Shown here: positions 1 through 11,600 of the stretch, piece by piece
Numbering within the stretch: position 1 is the first letter of the stretch
Layout: every line of letters begins with the position of its first letter
NCBI GenBank assembly: GCA_024345305.1
Contig: BRON01000001.1
Location: forward strand, 310,001 to 374,000
Length of the DNA stretch: 64,000 nucleotides
Source of the DNA: Mrakia gelida
Taxonomy: Eukaryota; Basidiomycota; Tremellomycetes; Cystofilobasidiales; Mrakiaceae
Reading direction: 5' to 3'
Program-made: the position numbers and the translations under genes
Notes under the pieces: model-generated
Told to the model about the DNA's origin: nothing
The model's input: the letters and a program-made list of their open reading frames with translations, nothing else
The model's database searches: none

Positions 1-53
1 GATCCACCTCTTTCAAGCTCGAACTGATCTTTCCTTTTCCGTTTTCTATGTAG

Positions 54-3000
54 GGTGACGTCGAAGCCATCGCTCGTCAGTCTCCCAAGGATCTCTGTCG
101 TCTGATCGAGCAGATCTCAGGGTTCGTTCCGACTCTCTCTCGAGCTCACTCTCCACTCGCGTCCCTCTCCCTTCCTCCCCTCGCCTTCCCTATCCACCCT
201 CTTTCTCCCTCTAGACCACACGCTCACAAATACTAACCACTCCCTCTCCTCTCCAGCTCCCTCGAACTCGCTCCAGCCTACGAGAAAGCCAAAGAAGCCC
301 AGGACAAGGCCACCGCCAACTCGACCGAGAACATGCAGAACAAGAGGGAGATCGCAAAGGAGTTCAAGGCTTACAAGGAACACAAGTCCGAGGCTACCAA
401 GCTGACCAAGCTGAGGAAGGAGAAGGTGCGTCTTATCTACGACGTGGTTGGCTCTGAGGAGGGAGTTGAGCTCGAGCTCGACCGAACGGAAACTAACCTC
501 CTCGCGTTGGGCTTCGTTCGCACTCGCAGGACGACCTCGTGGTTCAACAAGTCCTCTGGAGACTGTATCACATCCAGGAGGGGATCTCGACGGCTTCGGA
601 GGATATCAAGGCGAAGAACAAGGAGTTGGCGAAGCTGAGGAAGGAGCATGTGAGTTCGACGCTTGACTCCCTTCGTCGCTCTTCTCTTCGATCCTTCGTT
701 CCTCGCCTTCTTTGCTCGAGCTGACCATCGAGCTTGTTTGCGCGTGTTCAACAGGACTCCCACGACAAGAAAGTCTCTGCTGCTCGAAAGGCTCAAGTCG
801 CTCTGCAGGCTGAGATCTCGAAGCAGGAGAAGGTGATCAAGAACAAGGAGAAGGCTACAGATCAGTTGGTACGTTGCTTCTCTCGCTTCATCCGCTCATC
901 CCCCTTAGCCACCCTTGCCGAAGAGTGCAGAAGCTGACTCTCGAACTGGTCCTATCGCGCTTCGTTTCGACCTCGATCAGGCTCCCAAACTCGTCGCCGT
1001 CGAAACCCAGATCGCTCACTCGGAGAAGAAGGCTACGACCGCTGAGTCCCTCGGAGAGAAGGTCCAACGAGACGTGACGCGCCAGACGGAGAGTCTCGAG
1101 AGCTTGAGGGCAGATTTGAAGAAGGTTGAGAAGCTTGCGAAGGAGGCGGAGGGTGAGTATCGCGTCTCTCCTTCATTCGCGTCGACCGAATCGAGCTCGA
1201 CGCGACGTTGTTCAATTGCCCCGAGCGAGCTGACCTTCTTTGGTTCGGTATTCGGCGTGATACTCGCAGAGGCTCAAAGTAAATCCGCTCAGCAAGCAGG
1301 GAAGGCTCTCTCCGATGCTGATATTGCTGAGTATCGACAACTGTTCGTGCTGCCCAACTCTTTCCCTTCTTTTCTCCCTCTCTCCACCTTTTCTTTTCTC
1401 TCTCGTCTCTCCTCTCGCTGACCTCACCGACCACTCCTCTCCATCGCGTCTTCGCACCCTCACAGAAAAGCCAAAGCCAACACCCTCCGCCCCGCCGAAC
1501 GCCAGAAGCTCGATCTCCTCCGTCGCCAGGAGAAGACGCTCAACGAGGAGACCACCAACCTCACCGAGAAGCTCGATGGACTCAAGAGGCAGACGAGCAA
1601 GCTGAGGAATGAGATTACTGATCTGGAGGAGAAGAAGGAGGCGGTGAGTCTCGCGAACGACTTGCATGTCGGACGAGATGAGACGAAGAACGAGACGCGT
1701 TCGTTCGCGAAGAGAAGCTGACCTTCGTCGGTTTGGTTTGTTGTTTTGGTGGGAATAGACGGAAGCGAAGGTCAAGTCTCTTCAAGCGGATCGAACTCGG
1801 TCGAAGCAGGAGTTAGATAGTCTCGTTGCTGAGCGTTCGAGGATCAGGTTCGTCCTCGTCCCTATCTCCTCGCCTCCCTCCGCTCTCCGTCGTCGTTCGT
1901 CGCGAGAGCTCGAGGCTCACTCCCCTTTTGGTACGCGTTTACAGTCAACTCGAAACCGAAACGAACGAGAAGCTTCAGAACTGCTACACCAAGATCGTCC
2001 AAGCTGGAGCCGACCGGAAACAGACCGAGAAGGAGACCAAGTTGAGAGAGACGCTGGCGACGCTGAAGACGATTTTCCCTGGTGAGTCGACGCGCTTCGT
2101 TCCATCTCGAACTCGTCTCTTGTGGGAGGCTGTCAAGCTGAAGCCCTGCTGACTTGACGCGCCCCTTCCTCGCCCTCTTCGATAGGTGTTCACGGACGAG
2201 TCGTCGATCTCTGCAAGCCCACTCAGACCAAGTACCAAACCGCCGTTTCTGTCGTCTTCGGAAGGAACATCGACGCTATCGTTATCGACCACGAGAAGAC
2301 TGCTATCGAATGCATCAACGTGAGTTCTCTTCGCGTCTCGTTTCGTCCCCTTCGTCGCTCATCGAACTGACTTCCTCGCTCCTCTTCGCCCGCTCCTTCC
2401 TTCGTCCTCTCTCTGTCCCACCCTCCCCCAGTACCTCCGCTCCCAACGTCTCGGCCAAGCGACCTTCATTCCTCTCGACAGCATCCAAGCCAAACCCACC
2501 AACGACAAGTACCGCTCGTTCGCCAAAGGAGCTCGACTCGCCATCGACGTGATCGACTTCAACCCTCAGTTCGAGGCAGCCATGCAGCACGCGTGTGGGA
2601 ACTCGCTCGTGTGCGACAACATGGATATTGCCAGATACGTTTGCTACGAGAGGGGACAGGATGTGAAGTGTGAGTTCTGTTTTCTCCCTTCGCTTTCGCC
2701 GTCGGTTCCAGACGAGGTCGAGTCTGACTTCAAACTCTTCGTTTTCGTTTTCGCAGCCGTGACTCTCGATGGAACCGTGATTCACAAGTCTGGATCGATC
2801 ACCGGTGGACAGAGCTCTCATGGGAACGGACGAAAGTGGGACGAGAAGGAGGTGGCTGGTGAGTGTTCTCGCTCTTTTCGTCTCGTCGCGTCGTCCCTCT
2901 CTCTTCGTCGCGTTCTGATCTTCTCTCACTCTTCTCCTCTTCCGCTTTGCAGCTCTCTCGAAACAACGAGACTCTCTCATGTCCTACATGAAGGAGCTTC

Positions 3001-5554
3001 AGAAGTCGTACCCCACGGGAAAGACGGACGAGAACCTCACGGGAGACATCTCGAGATTCGACGCTGAGCTCGTGTTGGTCAAGGATGATCTGGTTCGTCT
3101 CTCCCTTTCCCCTCCTGAACCACGTATGCGATCGCTCGCTGACCTGCCTTCTTTCTCTTTCGTTTCTCAGAGTGCTACCAAGCTTCGACTGAGTGGATTG
3201 AAGGAGGAGCTGAAGCACGCCGAGAAGGAGATCAAGACCACGACTTCAAACCTCGACAAGGTACCTTCCCTCGACCTCCCTCCCTTCTTCCCTTCTCCAG
3301 GCTGACCCTCGCTTCTCTCTTTTCGTGTGCTCCTCTAGAAACAAGCTTCCCTCACCAAGATCGAGGACGAGATCTCCACCCTCGCCGAGCAGGTCGACGG
3401 CTCCGAGGACGGAATCTTCGCTGCCTTCTGCGCTCGAATCCAGGTCGCCAACATCCGAGACTACGAGGAGGTCCAGCTTCGAGTCGCTCAACAGCAAGCC
3501 GAGGCTCGAGTCCAGTTCGACGCTCAGATTGCCAGGTTGTCTCATCAGTGAGTCGTTCTCCCTCTCCTCTTCCGAACTCTCTTCTCGAGCGACGTCCTGA
3601 CCCACCCCACCTTGCTTCGTCCCAGGTCCGCCTTCGAAGCCGAACAACTCGAAGGAACCCAACGCCGACTCCAGAACCTTCAGAAGTCAGCTCAGGACGA
3701 ACGAGCCGCTCTCGTTCAACTCGTCGCTTCGAGAGACGCGTTGGTCGAGCAGATCGAGGCTGCTCTCGCCGAACTCAAGGACCTCAAGGAGACGCTGCAG
3801 GTCACCCAGACGGAGGCGGAGGAGAGTCAGCAGACTTTGGAGGAGGTCAAGAAGGCTTCGGCTAAGTCGACGAAGGTTCTCGATAGGGCGTTGAAGGAGA
3901 TTGGGTCTTGGGTGAGTGCTGTTTTCTCTTCCCTCGACGCCTTCGTGTTTGTCCTTCGCGAGGCTGACCTTGGCTCTTTTCCTTCGACAGAACGACACCA
4001 TCGAGCGCCTGGGAGTGGAGCGAGCAGTCATCTACCGTCGATGCAAGTTCGAGGACATCGACATCCCTCTCCTGAGTGGTTCGCTCGACGCCGTGCCGAT
4101 GGACGTGGGAGACGAGGTCCGTCTTCCCTCTCTTTCCCTCGCCCCCTTTCTCGTCGCGTCTTCTCGAACTGACTCGTCTTCTTCTTCGCTCAGGATGGAA
4201 ACGGTCCCGCTGCTATGGACGTCGACGAGGACGACGACAGAACTCAGAAACCTCTGGTGGCTAAAGACTACGCTATCGAGGTGGACTTCGCTGATCTCGA
4301 GGACGACGAACGAGAGGTGAGTCGAGCTGCGACGCGTCGTTGTTCTCTCTTTCAAACCCGCACTGACGACCCTTCTCTGCCCTCTCGCTTGACCAGAACG
4401 GTGGAGAGGAGTACGGAGAAGAACTCGAGAACGCTATATCCAAGATCGACGCTGATATCGTGAGGATGGCTCCCAACATGAAGGCTGCCGACAAGTTCGT
4501 CCTTTCTCCCTTCCCTCCCTTCTCGCTCGATGCAATCGCTCTTCGACGGGTCGCTGACTTCCTTCACCTTGCTTTCGACGTCTCTTTTCCAGGATGGGAG
4601 GAGTTCAAGCCAAGCTCACCGAGACCGAGAGGGAGGTCGAGAAGGCCAGGAAGGAATCGTCGACGGCTCGAGAACACTTCAACGATATCAAGAAGCAGAG
4701 GTTCGTTTCTCTCCCTTTTTCCTCCCCACCCTCTACCTCCTTGGCCTCCTCGTCTCTTCCGGGTATTGACCTCCTCCCTTCTCCCTCGCTTCGAACGACT
4801 CAGATCCGATCTCTTCAACAAAGCCTACACGCACATCTCGGATCGCATCGACCAAGTCTACAAGGATCTCACCAAGGGAAACGCTTCGCCGATGGGAGGA
4901 GTTGCTTACCTGTCTTTGGAGGATAGTGAGGTGAGTCGAATCGAGCTCTTTTGACCTCTCGAGCTCTCGAGAGCATCGACTGACCGCGTCGGATCTCGTC
5001 CTTCTTCTTCGTCCAACAGGAACCCTACCTCGCCGGAATCAAGTACCACGCGATGCCTCCGATGAAGAGATTCCGAGATATGGATCAGCTGTCGGGTGGA
5101 GAGCAGACTGTGGCTGCTTTGGCTCTTCTTTTCGCGATTCACAGGTTCGTCTCGTCTCCTCTTCCGATCTTCGACGCGACTCGAATCGAGTCGATCCGCG
5201 ACCTGACTCGCCTTCTCTCTTTTTCGTTTCATTCGCAGCTTCCAGCCCGCTCCCTTCTTCGTTCTCGATGAGGTGGACGCCGCTCTCGACAACACCAACG
5301 TCGCGAGGGTTGCTCGATACCTCAGGGAACACTGCTCGACGGCCGTTCAGTTCATCGTTATCTCGCTGAAGGAGTGAGTCCCCTTCTCTCCCCCCTCTGC
5401 TTCTCGACTTCTCTCTCTTTCGGAGGCTGACCTTCCTCGTCTTCGCGTCCACAGCACCCTCTACGAGAAGTCCAACTCGCTCGTCGGAGTCTACCGAGAT
5501 CAAGACGTCGGATCGTCTCGTTCTCTCACGCTCGATCTTCAGAAGTACGAGTAG
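54..5554 (+). CDS. SMC1: Cohesin subunit SMC1, 3' part (5' end outside window)
   Basis: The window opens inside an intron (acceptor TAG at 51-53). The first exon reads [20 protein letters not shown], a hallmark of the SMC1 N-terminal ATPase lobe after the Q-loop. About twenty short introns follow. In order: coiled coil; hinge (about 2190-2830, including a SGSITGG segment); a second coiled coil; then the C-terminal ATPase lobe with the ABC signature [18 protein letters not shown] near 5088-5144 and Walker [17 protein letters not shown] near 5257-5301. The stop is TAG at 5552-5554. By family knowledge SMC1 pairs with SMC3 at the hinge, and its ATPase heads close with the kleisin to form the cohesin ring that holds sister chromatids. 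The Walker A exon lies upstream of the window. No frame break was seen. Separase, which cleaves the cohesin kleisin, is encoded at 52-61 kb of this window. Confidence 0.97.
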
Positions 5555-6043
5555 AAGCAGAGTCGTGCTGCGAGGGATGGGGAGAGGCGAGAGTAGTTTA
5601 TCTAGTGCAGAAACTCGAGCGCATCACGAATCTCATGAGCATGTTGTAACGAAACGACATCTCTCGACCAGGAAGAGCGGTCGACGCGTCGACTCGAGTC
5701 GGCTCCTTCAGCTCACCCTTTCGCCAAAAGACTTCGACTCTCCATGTCGCTGTCCCTTTTCTCCCACACCGCCTGCTCCACGGCAGCCTCCAGGTTTTCC
5801 CGTCGCTTCAACGACCTGGGAGAGCAGGAGAAGGAAGGCTTTTCCGACTGTTTGAAAAGTGACGTCCGTCCACGCAGATCTCCTCCCCTCCCTTTTTTCC
5901 TGGCTTTCCCTCCTTCTCTCCCAACTCCCATCTCGTCCGTCTCTGCTCTTTCAACTTGACCTTTACATACACTCCCCTCTCAGTGACGGACGTCGCCAAC
6001 TCTTCACCACTTCCAGCAAAGCCTCCCTAAAGACTCGACAAAG
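5555..6043. other. Intergenic: SMC1 3' UTR and promoter of next gene
   Basis: No coding exon is recognised here. It must hold the SMC1 3' UTR and the start region of the small gene at 6044. A CGACGCGTCG-type palindrome lies near 5690. A CT-rich tract runs through about 5870-5950. Confidence 0.5.
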
Positions 6044-6772
6044 ATGGTTCGCGTTTCATCAAGCGAGAGTTCCGACACACTCTTCAGCACCCACACCATC
6101 TACAGCTCTACCGACTCAAACCCAACTGTCTCTTCTTACCACGGTTAGTCTTCTCCACTAATACCTAGTATGAGCTCGAGGGATCCACGCTGGAGGGGCG
6201 GGAGACGAGCAGATTTTTTCCCTCGCTCTTGCTCGGACGGATCCGTTGGAGCCTTACTGATCCCATTCTTTCTCTTCCTCTTCGCAGAGGACATGGCGAT
6301 CTACACCAGAGGACTCTACTTGGAAGCTGTGTATCAGTGGAACCTCGCGAAGGCGAAGGAGGAGGGCGAGGATGCCTGGATGGAAAAACAGCTTCGAGTG
6401 AGCGCTCCGCCTTCCGTCTCGTTTGTTCGACGTCGTTTCTCCTGTCGCTCCCATCTTCGAGAACGAGCTCGCGCTCTCAAGAGAGCCTCTATTTTCACTG
6501 CTTCTTATGTCCTCTACCTGCTGACCTCCGCGCTCTCTCTTCCCGATCGCAGAGTTACCACCGTCGACGCGCTCGTCAACGCTCTCAATCGCCCTCCCCC
6601 TCCTCTTCTCGACTCCCTAGCGCTCACATCGACTTCCAAAATAAAGTAGGAGTACTCCAACGAGTGTGAGTACGCGCGTCGCGTGTTTGTCTTCGCTTCC
6701 AAAGCGCTGGGAACGCTGACCTCGAAGCGTCTCGTTTTCGTCTTTTACTCCAGTCCAACCCCCGTCAACTAG
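6044..6772 (+). CDS. Small hypothetical protein, four exons
   Basis: Exons 6044-6143, 6288-6397, 6553-6665 and 6754-6772 join in phase to a 113-residue protein ending at TAG 6770-6772. Each intron has a GT donor, a CTGA(C/T) branch-like site and an AG acceptor. The N-terminus is Ser/Thr-rich. The middle has a short amphipathic stretch (DMAIYTRGLYLEAVYQWNLA, then KAKEEGEDAWMEKQL), and the end is basic and Ser/Pro-rich. I recognise no family. The gene sits 489 bp after SMC1 on the same strand. The consistent phasing supports a real gene, but the length and lack of homology keep confidence moderate. Confidence 0.5.
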
Positions 6773-7539
6773 ACCCTTCCCTCTCTCTCGTCTCTCAACG
6801 CCCAGAAAGCACACCTCGAAACGATACTCCCAATCTGCCCATCGCAGCATACTCTGAGCCTCCCAAACGAGCTCAACACACACGTCGTCGACGAGTCCAG
6901 ACGCTCGAACCTTCGCGACGAGCCAGCTTCACCAGCCGCTCGCCTTTCTCTCTCTCTCTCTTACCTACTGTAGCATAGCATTTCTCGATACTGTACGATC
7001 TCCTGAAGTAGGTTTCACGCTGGGACGAGAGCTGAGCCGATGTTTGGTAGAGAGAGGAGGTCAAGCTGAACCGATAATGAAGGATCGACAAAGACGCGAG
7101 ACACGTTGCGTGTCGAGGAGGAGAAGAGGGCTGAAACTGGCTGGAAGGACGTCCAGCTCCCTGATCAGCTTGCTCTGGTAGAGAGGTCTTCTTGCTGAGC
7201 TTGAGGAAAGACAAAAGAAGAGGAAGAACGCTCGTCACTTGATTGATTTGAGCGCGTCGTCTGCTCCCTCTCCCTCTCCTCCTTTGCGTCGATAAGATTT
7301 CCTCCCCACCTCCCTCAAAGTAAGGTCTCGTGTATACAGCCCTCGCTGGATAGGAAAACCTTCCTCGTGACCCTTCGGAGAGAAAGATAAAAAGCTGCGG
7401 AAAAGAAGCACGAGGAGCGAGGAGGCGTTGACCGTCCTCCTGTTCCTTCCCTCTCGTTCAAACCAAACTCCCACCGAGCTCAGCTCCCTCTCTTCCCTTC
7501 TCTCTCCCCCCCCGTTTCGAAGGTCGCTCGCCTGGTTGG
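6773..7539. other. Intergenic, nothing recognised
   Basis: No supported exon or RNA gene. Pyrimidine-rich tracts near 6935-6965 and 7430-7520 suit a UTR or promoter of the following gene. Overlapping open frames on both strands here look like chance consequences of the biased composition. Confidence 0.4.
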
Positions 7540-10500
7540 ATGGCTCAACCGATAACGTCGCCGCCGCCGTCGCATCAGCCCTCGCTAGACTGGCTCGTGA
7601 GGAAGACCAGCCTAGGGACAAACAGAGGGAGGAAATCATCGTCGTCGTCGAAGCTCGTTCCCTCTCCTTCCTCCCTCCCTGCACCAGCTCTACCGGACGA
7701 CAACTACATCCCGTGAGTCTCAGTTCGGAAGATTGTTGTTCGGCTCTATCCCCTCATTGGGGTTGGACTGACCCTTTTTCGTTCTTGTTTTTGGAATGGC
7801 AGCTATCGAGGTCGAATGTCGATCCCTCCAGCTAAAGAACTCCCGTCCCTCCTTCCTCCTCCTCCCCCTCCTCCTCTCTCCTCCTCCTCTGGCCCTTCCC
7901 CCCTTCATCACTCACCACCAAAACGGAGAGCAACCTTCGGGACTCAGTCTACTTCTGCTCGCTCTCCGACTCAGCAGATGTCTCCCACCTACCCTCGTCT
8001 GTTCCCCACCTCTGGAGGGATTGGAGAGTCCCCCGTCAGCTTCGCTCAACAGCAGCAGCACCCACTCAGCCCAACCAAGAGGTCTATAGGAGGAGAAGGA
8101 TCAGATGGGAGGAGCTCAGTCGAAACTACGTCGTCGTCGAGGAAGGCTAGTAGAGATGGCTTCCTCACGAGCTCCGTCGAGCGTCAACCGAAGGCCTCCT
8201 CCGACCCAACCTCCTCCTCTCTCGTCGGTCGAGGAAGAGACAGATCCAACTCCTCCACCACCAGCATACCCAAACCCATATCAGACCCTCAAAGAGCTCC
8301 CTCCCCTCTCTTCTCTTACAACCCATCGAGACCTCCTCCTCCTCAACCCAACGCTCCTCCTCCCCGGTCCAGATACCTTCAACCCGCCGCCGCGACTCGA
8401 CTCCCCTTCTCGTCTTCCTCCCCGGACCTTCGTTCGCTCTCTCACCATCACCATCAACCCTCAATCGACAAGCACTCTCGTTCTCGGCAACTCGCTTATG
8501 GTGAGTACTATCTTTTCCATGTGTTTTTCGACTCATCTCGTCCCTCCGACTTAGACACCGACTTGCAAGCTAGCTCGAGAACGCGAGCTCACACTCCTCT
8601 CTCCCTCCCTTGCTTACCTCTTCACAGAAGCCTCGACCATGTGCGACACCTTCGTCTACCCTCAACCCAAACTCAAACCCTTCCTCATCACTCCGCCAAG
8701 CAGTCCTCCAGCCGTCCCTCTCCCCAACGAAAAGCCTCCGAGAAACTCTCCTTCGCCCGTCAAGAAGGATCTCCTCAGCCGCTTCCCTTCGATATCCTCG
8801 GCTCATCACAACAAACGTCGACCCTCCCTCCCCGAGTTCGTCACCTCGGACGAGTCCTCAGATATCAGGGTCCTTCGGGAAGGAGATCAGAGGGAGCAGG
8901 AGAAGGTGCTTTGGGCAGCAGCGGCGAGGAAGGGAAGTGTGTCGAGAGCAGCGAGTACGCTCGGGAAGGGAAGGAACAGGTCGGGTTCTGGAGCGAGTCG
9001 AGGAGATCTAGGAGCGTCAACGGCGACTACCTCTACTCGAGGTGTCAAGATGTCGTTCGACTTTCTCTCGAAACCTCCGGCGACGGACGAACGGACGAAT
9101 GGAAGGTCGTCGGCTCCTCTCGAGGCTCACGAGAAGTCGACTCGTCCTCGGAAGGCTTCGAGCCAGGGAGACTTGAGAGCTATGGGAGCGAGCTCGAAAG
9201 GAAGGGACTCCGGAGGAGGTGGGGGGAGAGGAGGACTCGACCCACGGATCTCAGCGGAGGAGGAGCACGAGCAGCCTTACGCCTCGACTGGAAACCATCA
9301 CCCCTTCCTCGGTCGACCACTCCCTCCTTCCACGTCAGTCGTCGACATCGGACCCGACGGAATCTGGAACGAGCTCCCTCAACCCTCGTCGTCTCAGGGA
9401 CACGACGATCCAGGACCTACTCGTTTCGTGATCGGTCAAGCTCTCTCGCCAGAGACGGGACCGGACTCCTCAGCCTCGTCCTCCAACGGATCGCACGACC
9501 CTCGCACCCATCGTCGCTACGCCTCTCAAGCATCCCGGTCCATCTCCTCCCTCGAAGCCTTCCACGCTCGGTTCCCTCCCTCGCCAGGACACGGCGGATC
9601 CTTCCAGAAAGGTCACGGCCGAGCCAACACTCTCTCCTCCTCGTCGCGTCTCCTCATCCCTTCCTCTCAAGATCCCTCCATCACTCCCTCCCTCACCTCG
9701 GCTCCTCCCTTCCTCGAGAACCGAAGCTGGATCAGGGACTCTCAGGACGCTCCCATCAACGTCTCGAACGACTCGTCGAGGAGAGCCTCGCAGGAGCAGC
9801 AGGACTACCTTCGGAAAGTTGCGTCGGCGTCGTCAATGAGGGTTCAGCCCTCCACCTCAGGCAAGGTCGTCGCCGAGAACTGGTCCTTCCCTCCCTCGCC
9901 AGCCAACACGCACTCAGTGGAATCGTCACCCGACTTCGCTCAGCATCGAGCCTCGTCGTCGTCTCAAGCAGGAGCTCCTTCGTCGGTTGGATCGCGATAC
10001 TCGGCGCAGGCTCCTCTGTTCTCTTACGATAACTACGAGGTGAGTCAACATATCCTCGTTCAGTGCTCGACTCCTCTCCCTCGACGCTGACGAGCTCTCG
10101 TTCTCATCTCCATCCAGACTCTCTTTTACGAGCCTCCCACCTCTCCTGTTCGAGTTTACGCCCCTCCTCCTTCCTCCGACGGCGAGGGAGAGACCTGGTC
10201 CGAGACAGGATTCGGGGAGGAGATCTTCCACCCAGGTTCGTTCTTCTTCCCTCCCCCCATCGAGCTTTCGCTCGAGACGCGTCGAACGTTGACGCTAACT
10301 CTTCCTCCTCGTCGTTCCCTTGCAGACGCTTCCGACTCTCGCCCACCCATCCTCAGGAACGTCAGCCGAACCCTCTCCGTCGCATCCCCCGACAACTCCG
10401 ACCGCCTCTCTCGTCTCTCAGTCCACTCCATCGCAGGAGAACTGGGAGACCTCAGTGCTTCCTTCCCCTTCCCTCCTCGTCCTTCCGCCGCCGCCTCAGG

Positions 10501-10579
10501 ACCCTCCGTCTCCTCCGCTTCCTTCGTTACTACAGCTTCTTTCGTCACCGCCGATTCGCACATCACTGTTACACCCTAG
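7540..10579 (+). CDS. Large intrinsically disordered Ser/Pro-rich protein
   Basis: Five exons (7540-7712, 7803-8500, 8628-10039, 10118-10235, 10326-10579) join in one frame to 884 residues. Start is ATG 7540 (MAQPITSPPPSHQP) and the stop is TAG at 10577-10579. The protein is dominated by Ser, Pro, Gln and His tracts, including a run of prolines after residue 70, QQQQ and HHHH. The segment encoded from 8628 (EASTMCDTFVYPQPKLKPFL, then ITPPSSPP) is the part most likely to be conserved. Many R-x-x-S and S-P sites suggest a phosphorylated scaffold or regulator, which is inference only. A second frame starting at 8105 (MGGAQSKLRRRR) resembles a myristoylation start, but it does not splice in phase to the long downstream exon, so I rejected it. 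No catalytic domain is visible. Confidence 0.75.
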
Positions 10580-11600
10580 TTTATCCGCTTACTCTCTTCC
10601 ATAGCATCTTCTTGCCCTCCCTCACTACGCTAGCATCCTTGTCTAATCCGTCGCTTAGCTGCTCGTTCCTCCTTCTTCTTCTTGCACCTCGTCTCACGCT
10701 CTTTCTCCACCTTGGTCACCCTCGCAACCGTCACGTTCCCTTCGCTTTTTTGATCATCCTTCTTCCACTTCCTTGGCATCCGCCCTCACACACACCCTTG
10801 CTTTATTTTCCTCGTATCCCTCTCGCTCTCTCTCGCATTTGTTTTCCGTCCGTCTCTCTCGCTTTCAACGTACCCTCACGACCCTTTCTCCTTTACCTTA
10901 CAAGACGACCCCTTTCCCGCGCATCCTACACCTCGTTATGTTCTTCGTCTACAACCTGCTCATGAGATTCGTGATGCTTTGTCTGTTGAGAAGACGAAGA
11001 TCAAGAAAACAAGAGCACAACGCGTCGAACTGACCTGGAGGGAGTACGACGATAAGAGGCGGATGAATCGGGGTGTTCACATACGAGTCTATGCATTTCC
11101 GAAGAGTCTGATGATCTGTAGGGAGGGTTGGGGAGGATGTCTGTCCGAAGAAGATGGCGAAAAAGAAGAAGACGTGACGAGACGACCGAAATCAAACCGA
11201 AGCAAGAGAGGAGATCAGCTCGCTCGTTTGGAGTTCTCAGACCGCGAGGTACGGTGCATGACAGAAGTTCAAAAGCGATGAATACTTCGCGCTGAGGCCA
11301 GAAGTCTCAAGTTCGCTTCTTGAAGTAGGCGGGACCAAAGGGAAAACGCAGAACGACGCGTCGTGGGGACGCGAAGAGAAACCGTGCCAAAACTTCCGTC
11401 TCACGAATATCTCTTGCTAGCGAAGATGCAAAAGCGCGATCTCTACAATATCGGAGGGGGACCAAAGCTCAAGGGAGAGTCACCGCGTCCGTCACTCTTG
11501 ACAGACCTCCTTGCCAATCCTTACCTAGTTCGTTCAGCCCTTCCCCTTCTTTTGTTCCTCTCTTCTCTCCCAACTCCTCACCTCTTCCCGCTCCCGAATC
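10580..11600. other. Intergenic, about 1 kb, nothing recognised
   Basis: It contains the 3' UTR of the disordered-protein gene and the promoter of the galactosyltransferase-like gene. Two ACGCGTCG motifs occur near 11019 and 11355. No exon pattern with phased splice sites was found on either strand. Confidence 0.4.

Noticed and set aside
8105..8554. Frame starting MGGAQSKLRRRR that looks like an N-myristoylated protein
   Set aside because: It does not splice in phase to the long exon beginning EASTMCDTF at 8628. The frame from ATG 7540 does, through all junctions.
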